Made by a program: the position numbers and the translations under genes. Under the pieces are notes generated by a model that saw only the letters and a program-made list of their open reading frames with translations, ran no database searches and was not told the origin of the DNA. A DNA stretch of 64,000 bases from Roseibium sp. Sym1 (GTDB lineage: Bacteria; Pseudomonadota; Alphaproteobacteria; Rhizobiales; Stappiaceae): contig NZ_CP114786.1 of NCBI RefSeq assembly GCF_027359675.1, positions 2,218,501-2,282,500 of the forward strand. Reading direction: 5' to 3'. Below are positions 18,399-26,266 of this stretch, in pieces (positions within the stretch are counted from its first letter, which is position 1; every line of letters begins with the position of its first letter).

Positions 18399-18516
18399 AT
18401 GGTCTTACCGTTCCGGCTTAGGGGAGCAGAAGCTCCGGAAATGTGTGTACCCTAACGTTCCAGGGTTTAAGCTACCTAAACCGTTACGTTATTTCGAGCT
18501 CTGAATCGTGGCAAGC

Positions 18517-19413
18517 TCATGTGTCTGTCTTGTAGAGTTCCGCATATCTCGGCGCGAAAAACTTGGTGAACTTGCGAACCTCGGGCCGCTTGTAGGCCTC
18601 CCTCGACACCAGCATGAGGTGCTCCGCTGAAAGTTCCTCGATTGGATCAAGGCAGCGCAGGAGGTCCGGATCCTGCCCGGCCAGGCTCAGGTTCATGAGG
18701 CCCAGTCCGAGGCCGGACCTGACCGCCGCGTGCATCAAATCGACCTCGCTGAAGGTGAGCGCGATCCGCGCCGGGTCTATGTGCCGCAACAACCAGTCAT
18801 GGAGCGTTTTGGGCACGTCGTCACGTTCGAATGTCACGAAGGTATGGCCGCCCAGTTCGTCGAGGGAACCCGGCAGGCCATGTTGTGCCGCATAGTCTCT
18901 TGACCCGTAGAGGGAATACCGGGCGGTGCTGATCTTCCGGCAGATCAGGTCACGGGGCGGCGGGCTCCGGGTCAGGCGCAGGGCAATGTCGGCTTCGCCC
19001 TTCTCAAGGTCGAGCGTCTGCACTCCTGGAAGAAATTCCAGCCGGACACCCGGATGTCCGGCCGAAAAGTCACTGAAGATCCGATTGGCCCGCGGTGAAA
19101 AATTTCCCGAATACGCGGTTATGCGGATTGGACGGCAGGTCGCGAGTTCGGCTGCCCCTGCCTCGAGGGCCTTCATCGCCGTTTCGACAGCTTCGGCGCG
19201 TGCAAGAAGCGACCGGGCCTGCCGGGTGGGGTGGAAGCCGCGTGTGTCCCGGTCGAACAGGATCAGGTTCAACTGATGCTCAAGCGTCTCGATCCGGCGG
19301 GCCACGGTCGGCTGGGCGATGCCCAGTTGCCGCGATGCGGCCAGCGTCGACCCCTCCCTGAACACGGCCAGGAACGCCTCTATATCCGTCCAGTTGGAAA
19401 TGCGGCTCTTCAT
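18517..19413 (-). CDS. LysR family transcriptional regulator
   Basis: A 298-residue regulator with an N-terminal winged helix-turn-helix (WTDIEAFLAVFREGSTLAAS, QLGIAQPTVARRIETLEHQL) and a C-terminal substrate-binding-like effector domain (ITAYSGNFSPRANRIFSDF, ADIALRLTR). The ATG at 19413 begins right before the helix-turn-helix, as usual in the family; the longer frame to 19464 adds an atypical cysteine-rich leader. No ribosome site is strong for either. No divergent target gene is present, so its regulon cannot be guessed. Confidence 0.88.
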   Translation of the reverse strand: MKSRISNWTDIEAFLAVFREGSTLAASRQLGIAQPTVARRIETLEHQLNLILFDRDTRGFHPTRQARSLLARAEAVETAMKALEAGAAELATCRPIRITAYSGNFSPRANRIFSDFSAGHPGVRLEFLPGVQTLDLEKGEADIALRLTRSPPPRDLICRKISTARYSLYGSRDYAAQHGLPGSLDELGGHTFVTFERDDVPKTLHDWLLRHIDPARIALTFSEVDLMHAAVRSGLGLGLMNLSLAGQDPDLLRCLDPIEELSAEHLMLVSREAYKRPEVRKFTKFFAPRYAELYKTDT

Positions 19414-19798
19414 ATTTGTAGAGCAACACAACGCCGCGGCGGATACCAGAGCAATGTTCGCCACGATAACCTCACGGCCAGCGAAACACGTTTGAAGGTT
19501 GGGAAAAATGCCAGTGATTACAGCTTCGAACGGCTTTCACAGCCAGTCCTGGTGGCCCTGTCTCCTGGTAAAATGGCGGTCGTGGAAACCTTCCGTCAAA
19601 CCCGACAGCACACGCGAAGAGCGGCGCGCCTGTCTCCATGACCTGTTGACGTCCAGGCCCGGGGCCTTTGCCAGTGAATGCGACGTTCAGTCCATGATGC
19701 AGATGTTTCCGCTGGACAGATAGCGGTGTGACACGGCGCCAAAACAAGAAAACCCCGCCAGGGCGGGGTTTTCGAAATTCTCTGGTGCCAAGCTGCCC
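19414..19798. other. Intergenic region between the LysR gene and infC
   Basis: About 385 bp. Apart from the infC terminator at 19749-19772 I see no convincing gene. Open frames on both strands (19499-19723 plus, 19472-19747 minus) lack ribosome sites and recognisable motifs and are mirror images of each other, so they are treated as chance. Confidence 0.5.
19749..19772 (-). terminator. Terminator of infC
   Basis: AAAACCCCGCC / GGCGGGGTTTT forms an 11-bp perfect inverted repeat. Read on the minus strand, the stem ends in TTTT followed by CTTGTTTT, 26 nt past the infC stop. The symmetry makes it potentially bidirectional. Confidence 0.88.
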
Positions 19799-20338
19799 TT
19801 ACTTGAGCGGTGCAAGCACCATCACCATCTGGCGACCTTCCAGCTTGGGCGAGGATTCGACCTTGGCGATCTCGTTGGTTTCCTCGCGGACCTTGTTCAG
19901 GAGGTTCAAGCCCAGATCCTGGTGCGCCATCTCGCGGCCCCGGAAGCGAAGCGTAACCTTCACCTTGTCTCCGTCATTGAAGAAACGCAGCATGTTCCTC
20001 ATCTTCACCTCATAGTCATGGGTGTCGATGTTCGGACGCATCTTGATCTCCTTGATCTCGACGGTCTTCTGTTTCTTGCGGGTTTCTGCGGCTTTCTTCT
20101 GGGCCTGGTATTTGTACCGGCCATAGTCCAGGATCTTGCAGACGGGCGGATTTGCGTTCGGCTGGATTTCAACAAGATCCAGTCCTGCATCCAGGGCGAT
20201 GTCCATCGCCTCCTCTGTCGGCACGACGCCACGGTTGGCGCCTTCGTGATCAATCAGCTGGACTTCGCGTACGCGAATTTCTTGGTTTGTGCGCGGGCCT
20301 TCCTTCGTAGGAGGCGGGGCGCGGAACGGACGGCGAAT
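19799..20338 (-). CDS. infC: Translation initiation factor IF-3, probable AUU start
   Basis: Binds the 30S subunit, prevents subunit joining and checks initiator tRNA and start codon. The 179-residue protein has the N-terminal domain ([35 protein letters not shown]), the lysine-rich linker and the C-terminal domain ([34 protein letters not shown]). No ATG, GTG or TTG gives a full-length protein: the first lies at codon 39 and would delete half of the N-terminal domain. An ATT codon at 20338-20336, eight nt after GAGGAG, gives the full N-terminus beginning [13 protein letters not shown], as in other alphaproteobacterial IF-3 proteins. Rare AUU starts in infC allow IF-3 to repress its own translation. 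The gene is followed by a terminator and is not next to rpmI-rplT or thrS here. Confidence 0.95.
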   Translation of the reverse strand: MRRPFRAPPPTKEGPRTNQEIRVREVQLIDHEGANRGVVPTEEAMDIALDAGLDLVEIQPNANPPVCKILDYGRYKYQAQKKAAETRKKQKTVEIKEIKMRPNIDTHDYEVKMRNMLRFFNDGDKVKVTLRFRGREMAHQDLGLNLLNKVREETNEIAKVESSPKLEGRQMVMVLAPLK

Positions 20339-20650
20339 GGTCGCAAACTCCTCTATAATTTCAACACAGCGTCAGGAACTGGCTCGGTTCCTACACGAAA
20401 AGCCTCGGAACATCTGTACCAAGGGGATTGCACGTGCATGGCCTGACGCCATCCCCTAAGCTCCAGTGAAACCGGCAAAAAGTCAACCGAAAACAGCGAT
20501 TTCGGCGGGGTGGACGGTGAATTCGTTTCCCTCCTGCGCGGCCTTCCTGATTCAACGGGTCGCATGCCGCTGTCAAAGAGCGGTTGCATTCGGCCCGGTG
20601 CAGGCTCAAGTAAGGGGTCTGTGCATCTCCTTCAAGGAAGGGCTTCGCTC
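20339..20650. other. infC leader and promoter region
   Basis: About 310 bp between the divergently read infC and a plus-strand membrane protein gene. On the minus strand a potential leader hairpin, AGGGGAT (20422-20428) paired with ATCCCCT (20451-20457), lies about 85-120 nt upstream of the infC start. No coding sequence was recognised; small frames here show no motifs. Confidence 0.45.
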
Positions 20651-21106
20651 TTGGACGGTGGAAAATTTCTCTTTCAGCTCCTGAAAGTGGTGATCGGCTT
20701 CATTGCCGCCGTCCTTTCGTGCGGTCTGTTCCTTGCCTGGGGCTTTTTTCGCGCCGGGGGGCCGGAACTCGATCCCGTCGGTTTCGCCGCCACCATCGGG
20801 ACAGGACTGGTAACGGCGAGCGTGGTCGGTGCAACGGCGCTTGTGCCGGCGGCCGTCCTGGTCACCCTGGCCGAGGCGGCACGGCTGCGCAGCCTGATCT
20901 TTCACGTCGGAGCGGCAGGCGCACTGGCCTTCGCGCTCTGGACCCTTGGCGGTCCGGCAGGGGGCGAGGCGGTCCGGCCGGGCAGTGCCGTCGCTCTTGC
21001 GGCGGGTTTCATTGCCGGTCTGGTGTACTGGCTGGTTGCCGGACGCACATCCGGATGCTGGCAGGGAGCGGCACGTTCCGAAGCCGGTTCGCAGCCAAAA
21101 CCCTGA
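20651..21106 (+). CDS. Uncharacterised inner-membrane protein with about four membrane segments
   Basis: I do not recognise this protein. From a TTG at 20651 (preceded by GGAAGG about 10 nt upstream) it would have 151 residues with four hydrophobic segments: VVIGFIAAVLSCGLFLAWGF, VTASVVGATALVPAAVLV, LIFHVGAAGALAFALWTL and AVALAAGFIAGLVYWLVAG. A longer reading from an ATG at 20510 adds 47 low-complexity residues and is less likely. The layout recalls short integral membrane proteins common near infC in rhizobia, but no function can be proposed. It converges with the YkvA-family gene. Confidence 0.55.
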   Translation: MDGGKFLFQLLKVVIGFIAAVLSCGLFLAWGFFRAGGPELDPVGFAATIGTGLVTASVVGATALVPAAVLVTLAEAARLRSLIFHVGAAGALAFALWTLGGPAGGEAVRPGSAVALAAGFIAGLVYWLVAGRTSGCWQGAARSEAGSQPKP

Positions 21107-21125
21107 GACAGGCGCCGGACCGGGG

Positions 21126-21500
21126 TTACAGCGTGTCGTCCTTGAGGGCTTCACGCGCGGCGTCATAGTGATCTGCGCGCATGTGGCTCCGGATCATTGC
21201 GAAGGCCGCCATCAGCACGGTCGCATCGTCGCCGAAGCCGACGCCCAGGATGAAATCGGGAATGGTGTCAACCGGCAGCACGAAATAGGCAAGTGCCGCC
21301 ATCAGCGTCGCCCTCACCTTGGTGGGCGTCGCCGGGTCGAGCGCACAATAATAGCCGGCGACCACATCCTCCATGAAGGGGACCTGGCGTGCAGCTTTCT
21401 TGGCGGTGGCCAGCAGTTTCTGCCGGACCGTGATCGTCTGCTCTTCCTCGGGACCGAGAATCTCGGGGTCGAAGCCGAGGTCTTCAAAGGTGGTGTTCAT
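21126..21500 (-). CDS. YkvA family (DUF1232) membrane-associated protein
   Basis: A 124-residue protein with the DUF1232 core LMAALAYFVLPVDTIPDFI followed by GFGDDATVLMAAFAMI. The family is widespread, of unknown function, and carries this short hydrophobic motif that is thought to associate with the membrane. The ATG at 21500 has AGGAGG 11 nt upstream. It lies beside two further small minus-strand genes, of which one encodes a membrane peptide. Confidence 0.85.
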   Translation of the reverse strand: MNTTFEDLGFDPEILGPEEEQTITVRQKLLATAKKAARQVPFMEDVVAGYYCALDPATPTKVRATLMAALAYFVLPVDTIPDFILGVGFGDDATVLMAAFAMIRSHMRADHYDAAREALKDDTL

Positions 21501-21606
21501 GAACGCGCCTGCCTCCTGCTCTTCAAATAAAGATAGGTTCTGAAGCCGGTGTGTTCAATCTCCGGGCCCGCGGGTGCAAGATTCGGCCGAATTCCGGGTC
21601 CCCCTG

Positions 21607-21855
21607 CTAGAGCGTCGCGGCGCTTTCCTCGTCGGCCTTCGCGTGGTCGCGGTAGCCCAGTTTCTCAAGGGCCCTGTCGATCTGGCGAAGGCCCGTGTCC
21701 GACGCATCTTCGGTTCCCATCGGGCTTTCGCTTGCGGCGCGCTGGAGTGCGCGGGCATCCGCGCGCAGCGTCAGCAGATCGCCGATGCGGGCGTTGGCCG
21801 TCCGCGTGTCGTCTTTCAGGATACGGGCAATCCGGTCGGTAATGGGGTTGGTCAT
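21607..21855 (-). CDS. Small soluble hypothetical protein (82 residues)
   Basis: Not recognised. The ATG at 21855 has a good AAGGAGA ribosome site, and the product MTNPITDRIARILKDD... is hydrophilic and probably alpha-helical, with no cysteine pairs, signal peptide or membrane segment. A frame extending to 21903 overlaps the next small gene and lacks a better start. Small helical proteins of this kind are often conserved only among close relatives. Confidence 0.6.
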   Translation of the reverse strand: MTNPITDRIARILKDDTRTANARIGDLLTLRADARALQRAASESPMGTEDASDTGLRQIDRALEKLGYRDHAKADEESAATL

Positions 21856-21899
21856 GATGTGTCTCCTTGTGGCTCCCCACGCGATTTCGAGCGGTGGCG

Positions 21900-22064
21900 T
21901 CAATATCGAAGCAGGAAGACCAGGGCGAGCAGCGACAGGAGAACTCCGCTCAGGCCAAAACCGAGCGCAAGACGTTTCCAGTCCTGTGCCTCCCTCGTCC
22001 TGATCCGTTCCTGCAGGATGGCATTGTGCCGCTCGGCACCGGAGTCAAAGCCTTGATAAATCAT
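21900..22064 (-). CDS. Small single-pass membrane protein (54 residues)
   Basis: Too short for automatic calling, but the ATG at 22064 has AAGGCTGAAGA upstream, and the product has a charged N-terminal half (AERHNAILQERIRTREAQDW) followed by one strong membrane segment (LALGFGLSGVLLSLLALVFL) and ends LRY. That clear division into a soluble helix and a membrane anchor speaks for a real gene. Function unknown. A longer open frame reaching 22526 is read through the non-coding upstream region. Confidence 0.5.
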   Translation of the reverse strand: MIYQGFDSGAERHNAILQERIRTREAQDWKRLALGFGLSGVLLSLLALVFLLRY

Positions 22065-22275
22065 GTCTTCAGCCTTCACATGCGCTTGGGTTGAAGGACG
22101 GCCGGGGGCCGGGTTGTATCTGGAAAACGCCCCAGCGCCGGATTTGTTCCCTTGCCGGAAGTGGTTGACAGGGGAACTTTGGCGGCTGTCATCCGTTTTG
22201 TCCCAAAGGGCGCGACCGGATTGATCCCGGCACGGGGTGTTCAGCCGGCGCTTGGGCAGAAGGACAGAAGACGTA

Positions 22276-23307
22276 ATGCAATTCGGCGATCTGCCAGGCT
22301 GGACACTGTTGACGATGTTTGTCGGCGCCGGTCTTGTCATTTTTCTCGCCGGTGTGCGCATGACGCATCTGGCGGACCGCATCGCTGACCGGACAGGTTT
22401 CGGAGAGGCACTCGTCGGCGGCGTGTTGCTCGGCGCCGCGACGTCCCTATCGGGCACCGTCGTGTCCGTGACCGCGGCGCTCGACGGACGCACGTCCCTT
22501 GCATTCTCCAACGCGGTCGGCGGCATTGCCGCGCAAACCGCCTTCCTTGCGATTGCCGACGTGATCTACAGACGGGCGAACCTGGAACATGTGGCCGCGG
22601 ACCTTGCGAGCGTTTTCCAGAGCGCTCTGCTGCTGCTGATGCTGTCGATCCCCGTCGTTGCCTATACAGGGCCGGACATCAGCCTCCTCGGCGTACATCC
22701 GGCGTCACTCGTCCTGGTAGGCGTTTACATTGCCGGCCTGTTCGCCCTGCGCGAGGTGCGCGACCAGCCCATGTGGCGCGTTGTCGATACGTTCGAGACG
22801 CGCCCGGACGAGCCGGACGAAGACCAGGGCGACACCCGGAGCAACCTGGGTCTGCTGCTTTCCTTCGCGGCGTTGATGATCGTTCTCGGCCTGATGGGCT
22901 GGACCATTTCGCGGGTGGCCGGTGAGCTGACCGACCGCTACGGCCTGTCGGCCTCCCTTGTCGGGGCCCTGCTGACGGCGGTTGTGACATCGCTTCCGGA
23001 GCTGGTCACCACGCTTGCCGCCGTGCATCGCGGCGCGCTGCAACTGGCCGTCGGCGGCATTATCGGGGGCAACACCTTCGACACGCTGTTTCTAACCCTG
23101 TCGGACATCGCCTACCGCGAGGGCTCGCTCTACCACGCCGTCTCCGGTGCGGACTTTTTCTGGCTGGCGGTGGGGCTGGTCATGACGAGCATTCTGCTGC
23201 TCGGCCTCGTGGTGCGCCAGAAAGACGGTCCGGCCCGGATCGGGTTTGAAAGTGCGTCGATCCTGGCTGTCTATGCCGGTGCGGTCGCCCTGCAGGTGCT
23301 GACCTGA
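22276..23307 (+). CDS. Sodium/calcium exchanger-family membrane protein
   Basis: A 343-residue inner-membrane antiporter of the cation/Ca2+ exchanger superfamily. Two homologous halves can be seen: the first with GVLLGAATSLSGTVVSVTAA (alpha-1 like), the second with GALLTAVVTSLPELVTTLAA and GGIIGGNTFDTLFLTLSDIA (alpha-2). They are joined by an acidic loop (TRPDEPDEDQGDTRS). The second half has the classic TSLPE motif; in the first half it is changed to TSLSG, so a glutamate expected in a fully symmetric exchanger is missing. This may alter transport. The ATG at 22276 has an adequate ribosome site. Ion specificity is unknown. Confidence 0.85.
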   Translation: MQFGDLPGWTLLTMFVGAGLVIFLAGVRMTHLADRIADRTGFGEALVGGVLLGAATSLSGTVVSVTAALDGRTSLAFSNAVGGIAAQTAFLAIADVIYRRANLEHVAADLASVFQSALLLLMLSIPVVAYTGPDISLLGVHPASLVLVGVYIAGLFALREVRDQPMWRVVDTFETRPDEPDEDQGDTRSNLGLLLSFAALMIVLGLMGWTISRVAGELTDRYGLSASLVGALLTAVVTSLPELVTTLAAVHRGALQLAVGGIIGGNTFDTLFLTLSDIAYREGSLYHAVSGADFFWLAVGLVMTSILLLGLVVRQKDGPARIGFESASILAVYAGAVALQVLT

Positions 23308-23394
23308 GTCCCGCACCGTGTCCGCAGGGCGCCGGCTCCGAAAGCCGGTGCCGGCGTGCCAGATCTGCAAGGGTAAGCGTGGAGGGGCCGAGGT

Positions 23395-23847
23395 TCAGGC
23401 GCTGAAGACGATCTTCTCGATTTCATCGACCGGGTGGTTGGTCAGATCCTTGTCGATCTCGGCAATGATCCGGTCTCTGACCTCCTTGTGCAGCTGCTTG
23501 CGCACTTCCCCGAGAACCGAGGGCGCGGCCACGAGGACCAAGGCATCGAACTTGCCCTTGTGAGCGCGCTTGTAAAGCGTGTCGGCAAGATCCGCCGCGA
23601 AATTGTCCTCGGCAAGCTGATGCCAGTCGGCTTCGGATACGGCGCTGCGATGGGTCTGGGGGCCGTCATTGAAGCGGCCGGGACGGTCCGAGGTCTGATC
23701 CCGGTTGGCCGGGTTGTCCTGCGTTTCCTTCCTGAAGACCGTGAGACGAGGTGAAAACTCGCTTCCGGCGTTTTCCAGGAAGAGAGCCTTGGTGCCATCG
23801 GCCACGACGACCCAGCCCTTTTGTTTCAAGCGGATCCGATCTTTCAT
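23395..23847 (-). CDS. Host attachment family protein (AtsE-like)
   Basis: A 150-residue protein of the family named after an Agrobacterium host-attachment gene. Typical pieces are WVVVADGTKALFLENAG at the N-terminus, the middle FAADLADTLYKRAHKGKFD and DALVLVAAPSVLGEVRKQLH, ending NHPVDEIEKIV. The fold resembles release-factor/ribosome-related eRF1 domain-like proteins; a direct role in attachment is not established for the family. It is convergent with the exchanger gene. Confidence 0.85.
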   Translation of the reverse strand: MKDRIRLKQKGWVVVADGTKALFLENAGSEFSPRLTVFRKETQDNPANRDQTSDRPGRFNDGPQTHRSAVSEADWHQLAEDNFAADLADTLYKRAHKGKFDALVLVAAPSVLGEVRKQLHKEVRDRIIAEIDKDLTNHPVDEIEKIVFSA

Positions 23848-24058
23848 GCCTGTCTCCTGTTTTGAAGGATGGTGACGGGAAAACGGGTGAGGGGCAATTC
23901 CGTTCCTGGACGGAAAACGCTTTGGGCGCCGATCCCGAGGCCAATCGGGAGCCGCAAGTAGGTCGAAAATGGATCCTTGTCACTTTCGCCGAAATCCTGT
24001 TCGGCGCATCCTACCATGTGCGGGCGGAAAAGGGGGAACCACGGCAGGGAGAACCGTC

Positions 24059-24345
24059 GTGAAATCCATCTTTTTCACTGGCGGCATCGCTCACGTCCGG
24101 TCTGCCGGCCGCTGCCGGAGAGCCCTCGGCGCCAGAAGGCGTGAAGCGCCATTTCGTTCGACCTCAAGGTGGTCGGAGCCGCCGTCAAGGCCCCTGTCAC
24201 GATCAAGTCCGGCCTGTCCGGCATGGTGGTGCCGGCGGGGACCGAGAAGGAAAACACCGGCCACCATCATCTGATCATCGACGAGGCGATCGAGGACAGG
24301 GAGCTGAACGGGCCGATCCCCGCGAAATGGGGCCAGCGGCGGTGC
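24059..24345 (+). pseudogene. Degenerate DUF4399-family gene with frameshifts
   Basis: Pieces of a secreted DUF4399 protein are spread over three reading frames. A GTG at 24059 after CAGGGAGA opens a signal-peptide-like KSIFFTGGIA; the expected continuation LTSGLPAAAGEPSAPEGVK is in the next frame (from about 24090); the domain body APVTIKSGLSGMVVPAG, EKENTGHHHLIID and NGPIPA is in the third frame (24160-24340). Each step is a +1 frame change, so at least two indels have occurred. The C-terminal part of the family (second histidine-rich motif) is absent. The KENTGHHHLIID motif is diagnostic. A gene in decay is the best reading; sequencing error would be the alternative. Confidence 0.72.
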
Positions 24346-24387
24346 CGCAACGAGGCGCGCGCCTTGTCCCGCCTGTTGATCAGGCGC

Positions 24388-24410
24388 GGGGCACGCGTGA
24401 CGCGCGCCCC
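24388..24410 (-). terminator. Hairpin after methylsuccinyl-CoA dehydrogenase gene
   Basis: GGGGCACGCG and CGCGCGCCCC form an imperfect GC-rich stem 12 nt past the stop of the dehydrogenase gene. There is no T-tract, so it may be only a weak or Rho-assisted end of transcription. Confidence 0.35.
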
Positions 24411-24421
24411 TGCCGCAGTCC

Positions 24422-26110
24422 TCAGGCGTTGCCGCGGGTTTCCAGGAGACGCCGGGCGATGACCTGGGCCTGGATTTCCGCCGCCCCCTCGAAAATGTTG
24501 AGGATGCGGGCGTCGCACAGGACGCGCGAAATGGCGTATTCCAGGGCAAAGCCGTTGCCGCCGTGGATCTGCAGGGCATTGTCCGCCGCCGCCCAGGCGA
24601 CGCGTGCGCCGAGCAGCTTGGCCATGCCGGCCTCCAGGTCGCAGCGCTTGCCGCTGTCCTTCTGCCAGGACGAAAAATAGGTGAGCTGACGGGCAATCAT
24701 CAGCTCCACCGTCATCAATGCCAGCTTGTCGGAGACGCGCGGGAAATTGACCAGGGACTTTCCGAACTGGACACGTTCCTCGGCATATTTGAGGCCGAGA
24801 TCGAGAGCCGACTGGGCGACGCCCAGGGCGCGGGCCGCCGTCTGGATGCGGGCACCCTCGAAGGTCTGCATCAGCTGCTTGAAGCCTTCGCCCTCGACCT
24901 GACCGAGCAGGTTCTCGCCCTTGACCTCGAAGCCGTCAAAGGCGATCTCGTATTCCTTCATGCCGCGATAGCCGAGCACCTCGATCTCGCCGCCGCTCAT
25001 GCCTTCGGCGGGGAACGGGTCCTCGTCGGTGCCACGCGGCTTTTCGGCAATGAACATCGACAGGCCCTTGTAGCCCGGCTCGTCCGGATTGGTGCGGGCC
25101 AGCAGCGTCATGATATCGGCGCGCACCGGGTGGGTGATCCAGGTCTTGTTGCCGGAAACCTTCCAGGTGTCGCCATCCCTGACCGCGCGGGTCTTCAGGG
25201 AGGCCAGGTCGGAACCCGTGTTGGGTTCGGTGAAGACGGCGGTGGGCAGGATTTCGCCGGAGGCGATCTTCGGCAGCCAGTGCTGTTTCTGGTCTTCCGT
25301 GCCGCCGCACAGGATCAGTTCGGCGGCGATTTCCGAGCGTGTGCCCAGGGAACCGACGCCGATATAGGCGCGTGACAGTTCCTCGGACACCACGCACATG
25401 GCCTCCTTGCCGAGGCCAAGACCGCCGTATTCTTCCGGGATGGTCAGTCCGAACACGCCGAGTTCGGACATCTGGCCGATGACCTCGAGCGGAATGTAGT
25501 CGTTGTTCAGATGCCATTCGTGGGCGTGCGGCACGACCGTTCCTTCGGCAAAGCGGCGCATCTCGTTGCGGATCTGCTCCATGGTCTCGTCGAGACCCGG
25601 GTCGCCAAAGGTGGAATGGCCGGCCTGGTCGCGGATCAGCCGGGTGATCTCGGCGCGGATGCCCGGCGTGTTTCCGGTCTCGACCAGCGCGGCGATCTCG
25701 TCCGTGTAGAACTCCTCGACCTCGCTGTGGGTCAGGCCGAGATCGGCCAGCCGCACGAATTCACCCTGGTTCATCGGGATGCCGCCGAAAATCTGGGCCA
25801 GGTATTCGGCAAAGCCGAGCTGAACGATCAGGTCTTCCAGGGAACCGTAACGGCCTTCGGCGGACAGGCGGCGGGCATAGGCGTCCAGCTGGCGCAGAGC
25901 CTCGACATAGGTTGCCAGCCAGGCGAGGCCGTGGGTGGCCCGCTGTTCCTCTTCCATCCGCGCGGAGGAAATGCGGCCGTCGCTCGTCACCTGCGCGCGC
26001 ACCCGTTGCGCTGCAAGATTAAGCAGGTGGTCGAGCGTGACGACGGCTGCTTCCGAGCGCCCGTTAAGGGATTCCCGATTTTCTGCCGCCGGAAGGGCTG
26101 CGGTGGACAT
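24422..26110 (-). CDS. mcd: (2S)-methylsuccinyl-CoA dehydrogenase
   Basis: A flavin enzyme oxidising (2S)-methylsuccinyl-CoA to mesaconyl-CoA in the ethylmalonyl-CoA pathway of acetate assimilation. The 562-residue protein has the long N-terminal extension that marks Mcd among acyl-CoA dehydrogenases (about 150 residues, with EEEQRATHGLAWLATYVEAL and FAEYLAQIFGGIPMNQGEFV), followed by a standard dehydrogenase body: FGLTIPEEYGGLGLG, FTEPNTGSDLASLKT, the flavin region and the catalytic-base segment NIFEGAAEIQ near residue 540. The start at 26110 is preceded by GGAGATAGCC. Other pathway genes (ccr, ecm, mch) are not in the window. A plain isovaleryl-type dehydrogenase is less likely because of the N-terminal extension. 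Confidence 0.87.
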   Translation of the reverse strand: MSTAALPAAENRESLNGRSEAAVVTLDHLLNLAAQRVRAQVTSDGRISSARMEEEQRATHGLAWLATYVEALRQLDAYARRLSAEGRYGSLEDLIVQLGFAEYLAQIFGGIPMNQGEFVRLADLGLTHSEVEEFYTDEIAALVETGNTPGIRAEITRLIRDQAGHSTFGDPGLDETMEQIRNEMRRFAEGTVVPHAHEWHLNNDYIPLEVIGQMSELGVFGLTIPEEYGGLGLGKEAMCVVSEELSRAYIGVGSLGTRSEIAAELILCGGTEDQKQHWLPKIASGEILPTAVFTEPNTGSDLASLKTRAVRDGDTWKVSGNKTWITHPVRADIMTLLARTNPDEPGYKGLSMFIAEKPRGTDEDPFPAEGMSGGEIEVLGYRGMKEYEIAFDGFEVKGENLLGQVEGEGFKQLMQTFEGARIQTAARALGVAQSALDLGLKYAEERVQFGKSLVNFPRVSDKLALMTVELMIARQLTYFSSWQKDSGKRCDLEAGMAKLLGARVAWAAADNALQIHGGNGFALEYAISRVLCDARILNIFEGAAEIQAQVIARRLLETRGNA

Positions 26111-26266
26111 GGCTATCTCCGTTTTCATTTGTTGCGCCTGGGCGCCTTTTGTTGAAGCTATGTTGCGTTGCACACCGTCATTTGTCGAGGGCGAATTTAT
26201 AGACCTTTCGGACGAGGGGATTTTGACACGCGGACTTGACGGACGGCTCCTGCAAAGGCCACATCA

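Noticed and set aside
19472..19747. Overlapping frames on both strands between the LysR gene and infC
   Set aside because: Each is a mirror of the other, without ribosome site or recognisable domain.
22065..22526. Upstream extension of the 54-residue membrane protein to 208 codons
   Set aside because: The extension is antisense to the exchanger start and is Pro/Thr/Ser-rich without family similarity; the internal ATG at 22064 has the ribosome site.
24141..24680. 179-codon plus-strand frame overlapping mcd
   Set aside because: Its first part is one of three frames of the DUF4399 remnant and the rest is antisense to mcd; it is not an intact gene.
26111..26173. Longer N-terminus for methylsuccinyl-CoA dehydrogenase
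   Set aside because: GGAGATAGCC directly before the ATG at 26110 gives a better start; the longer reading has no ribosome site.
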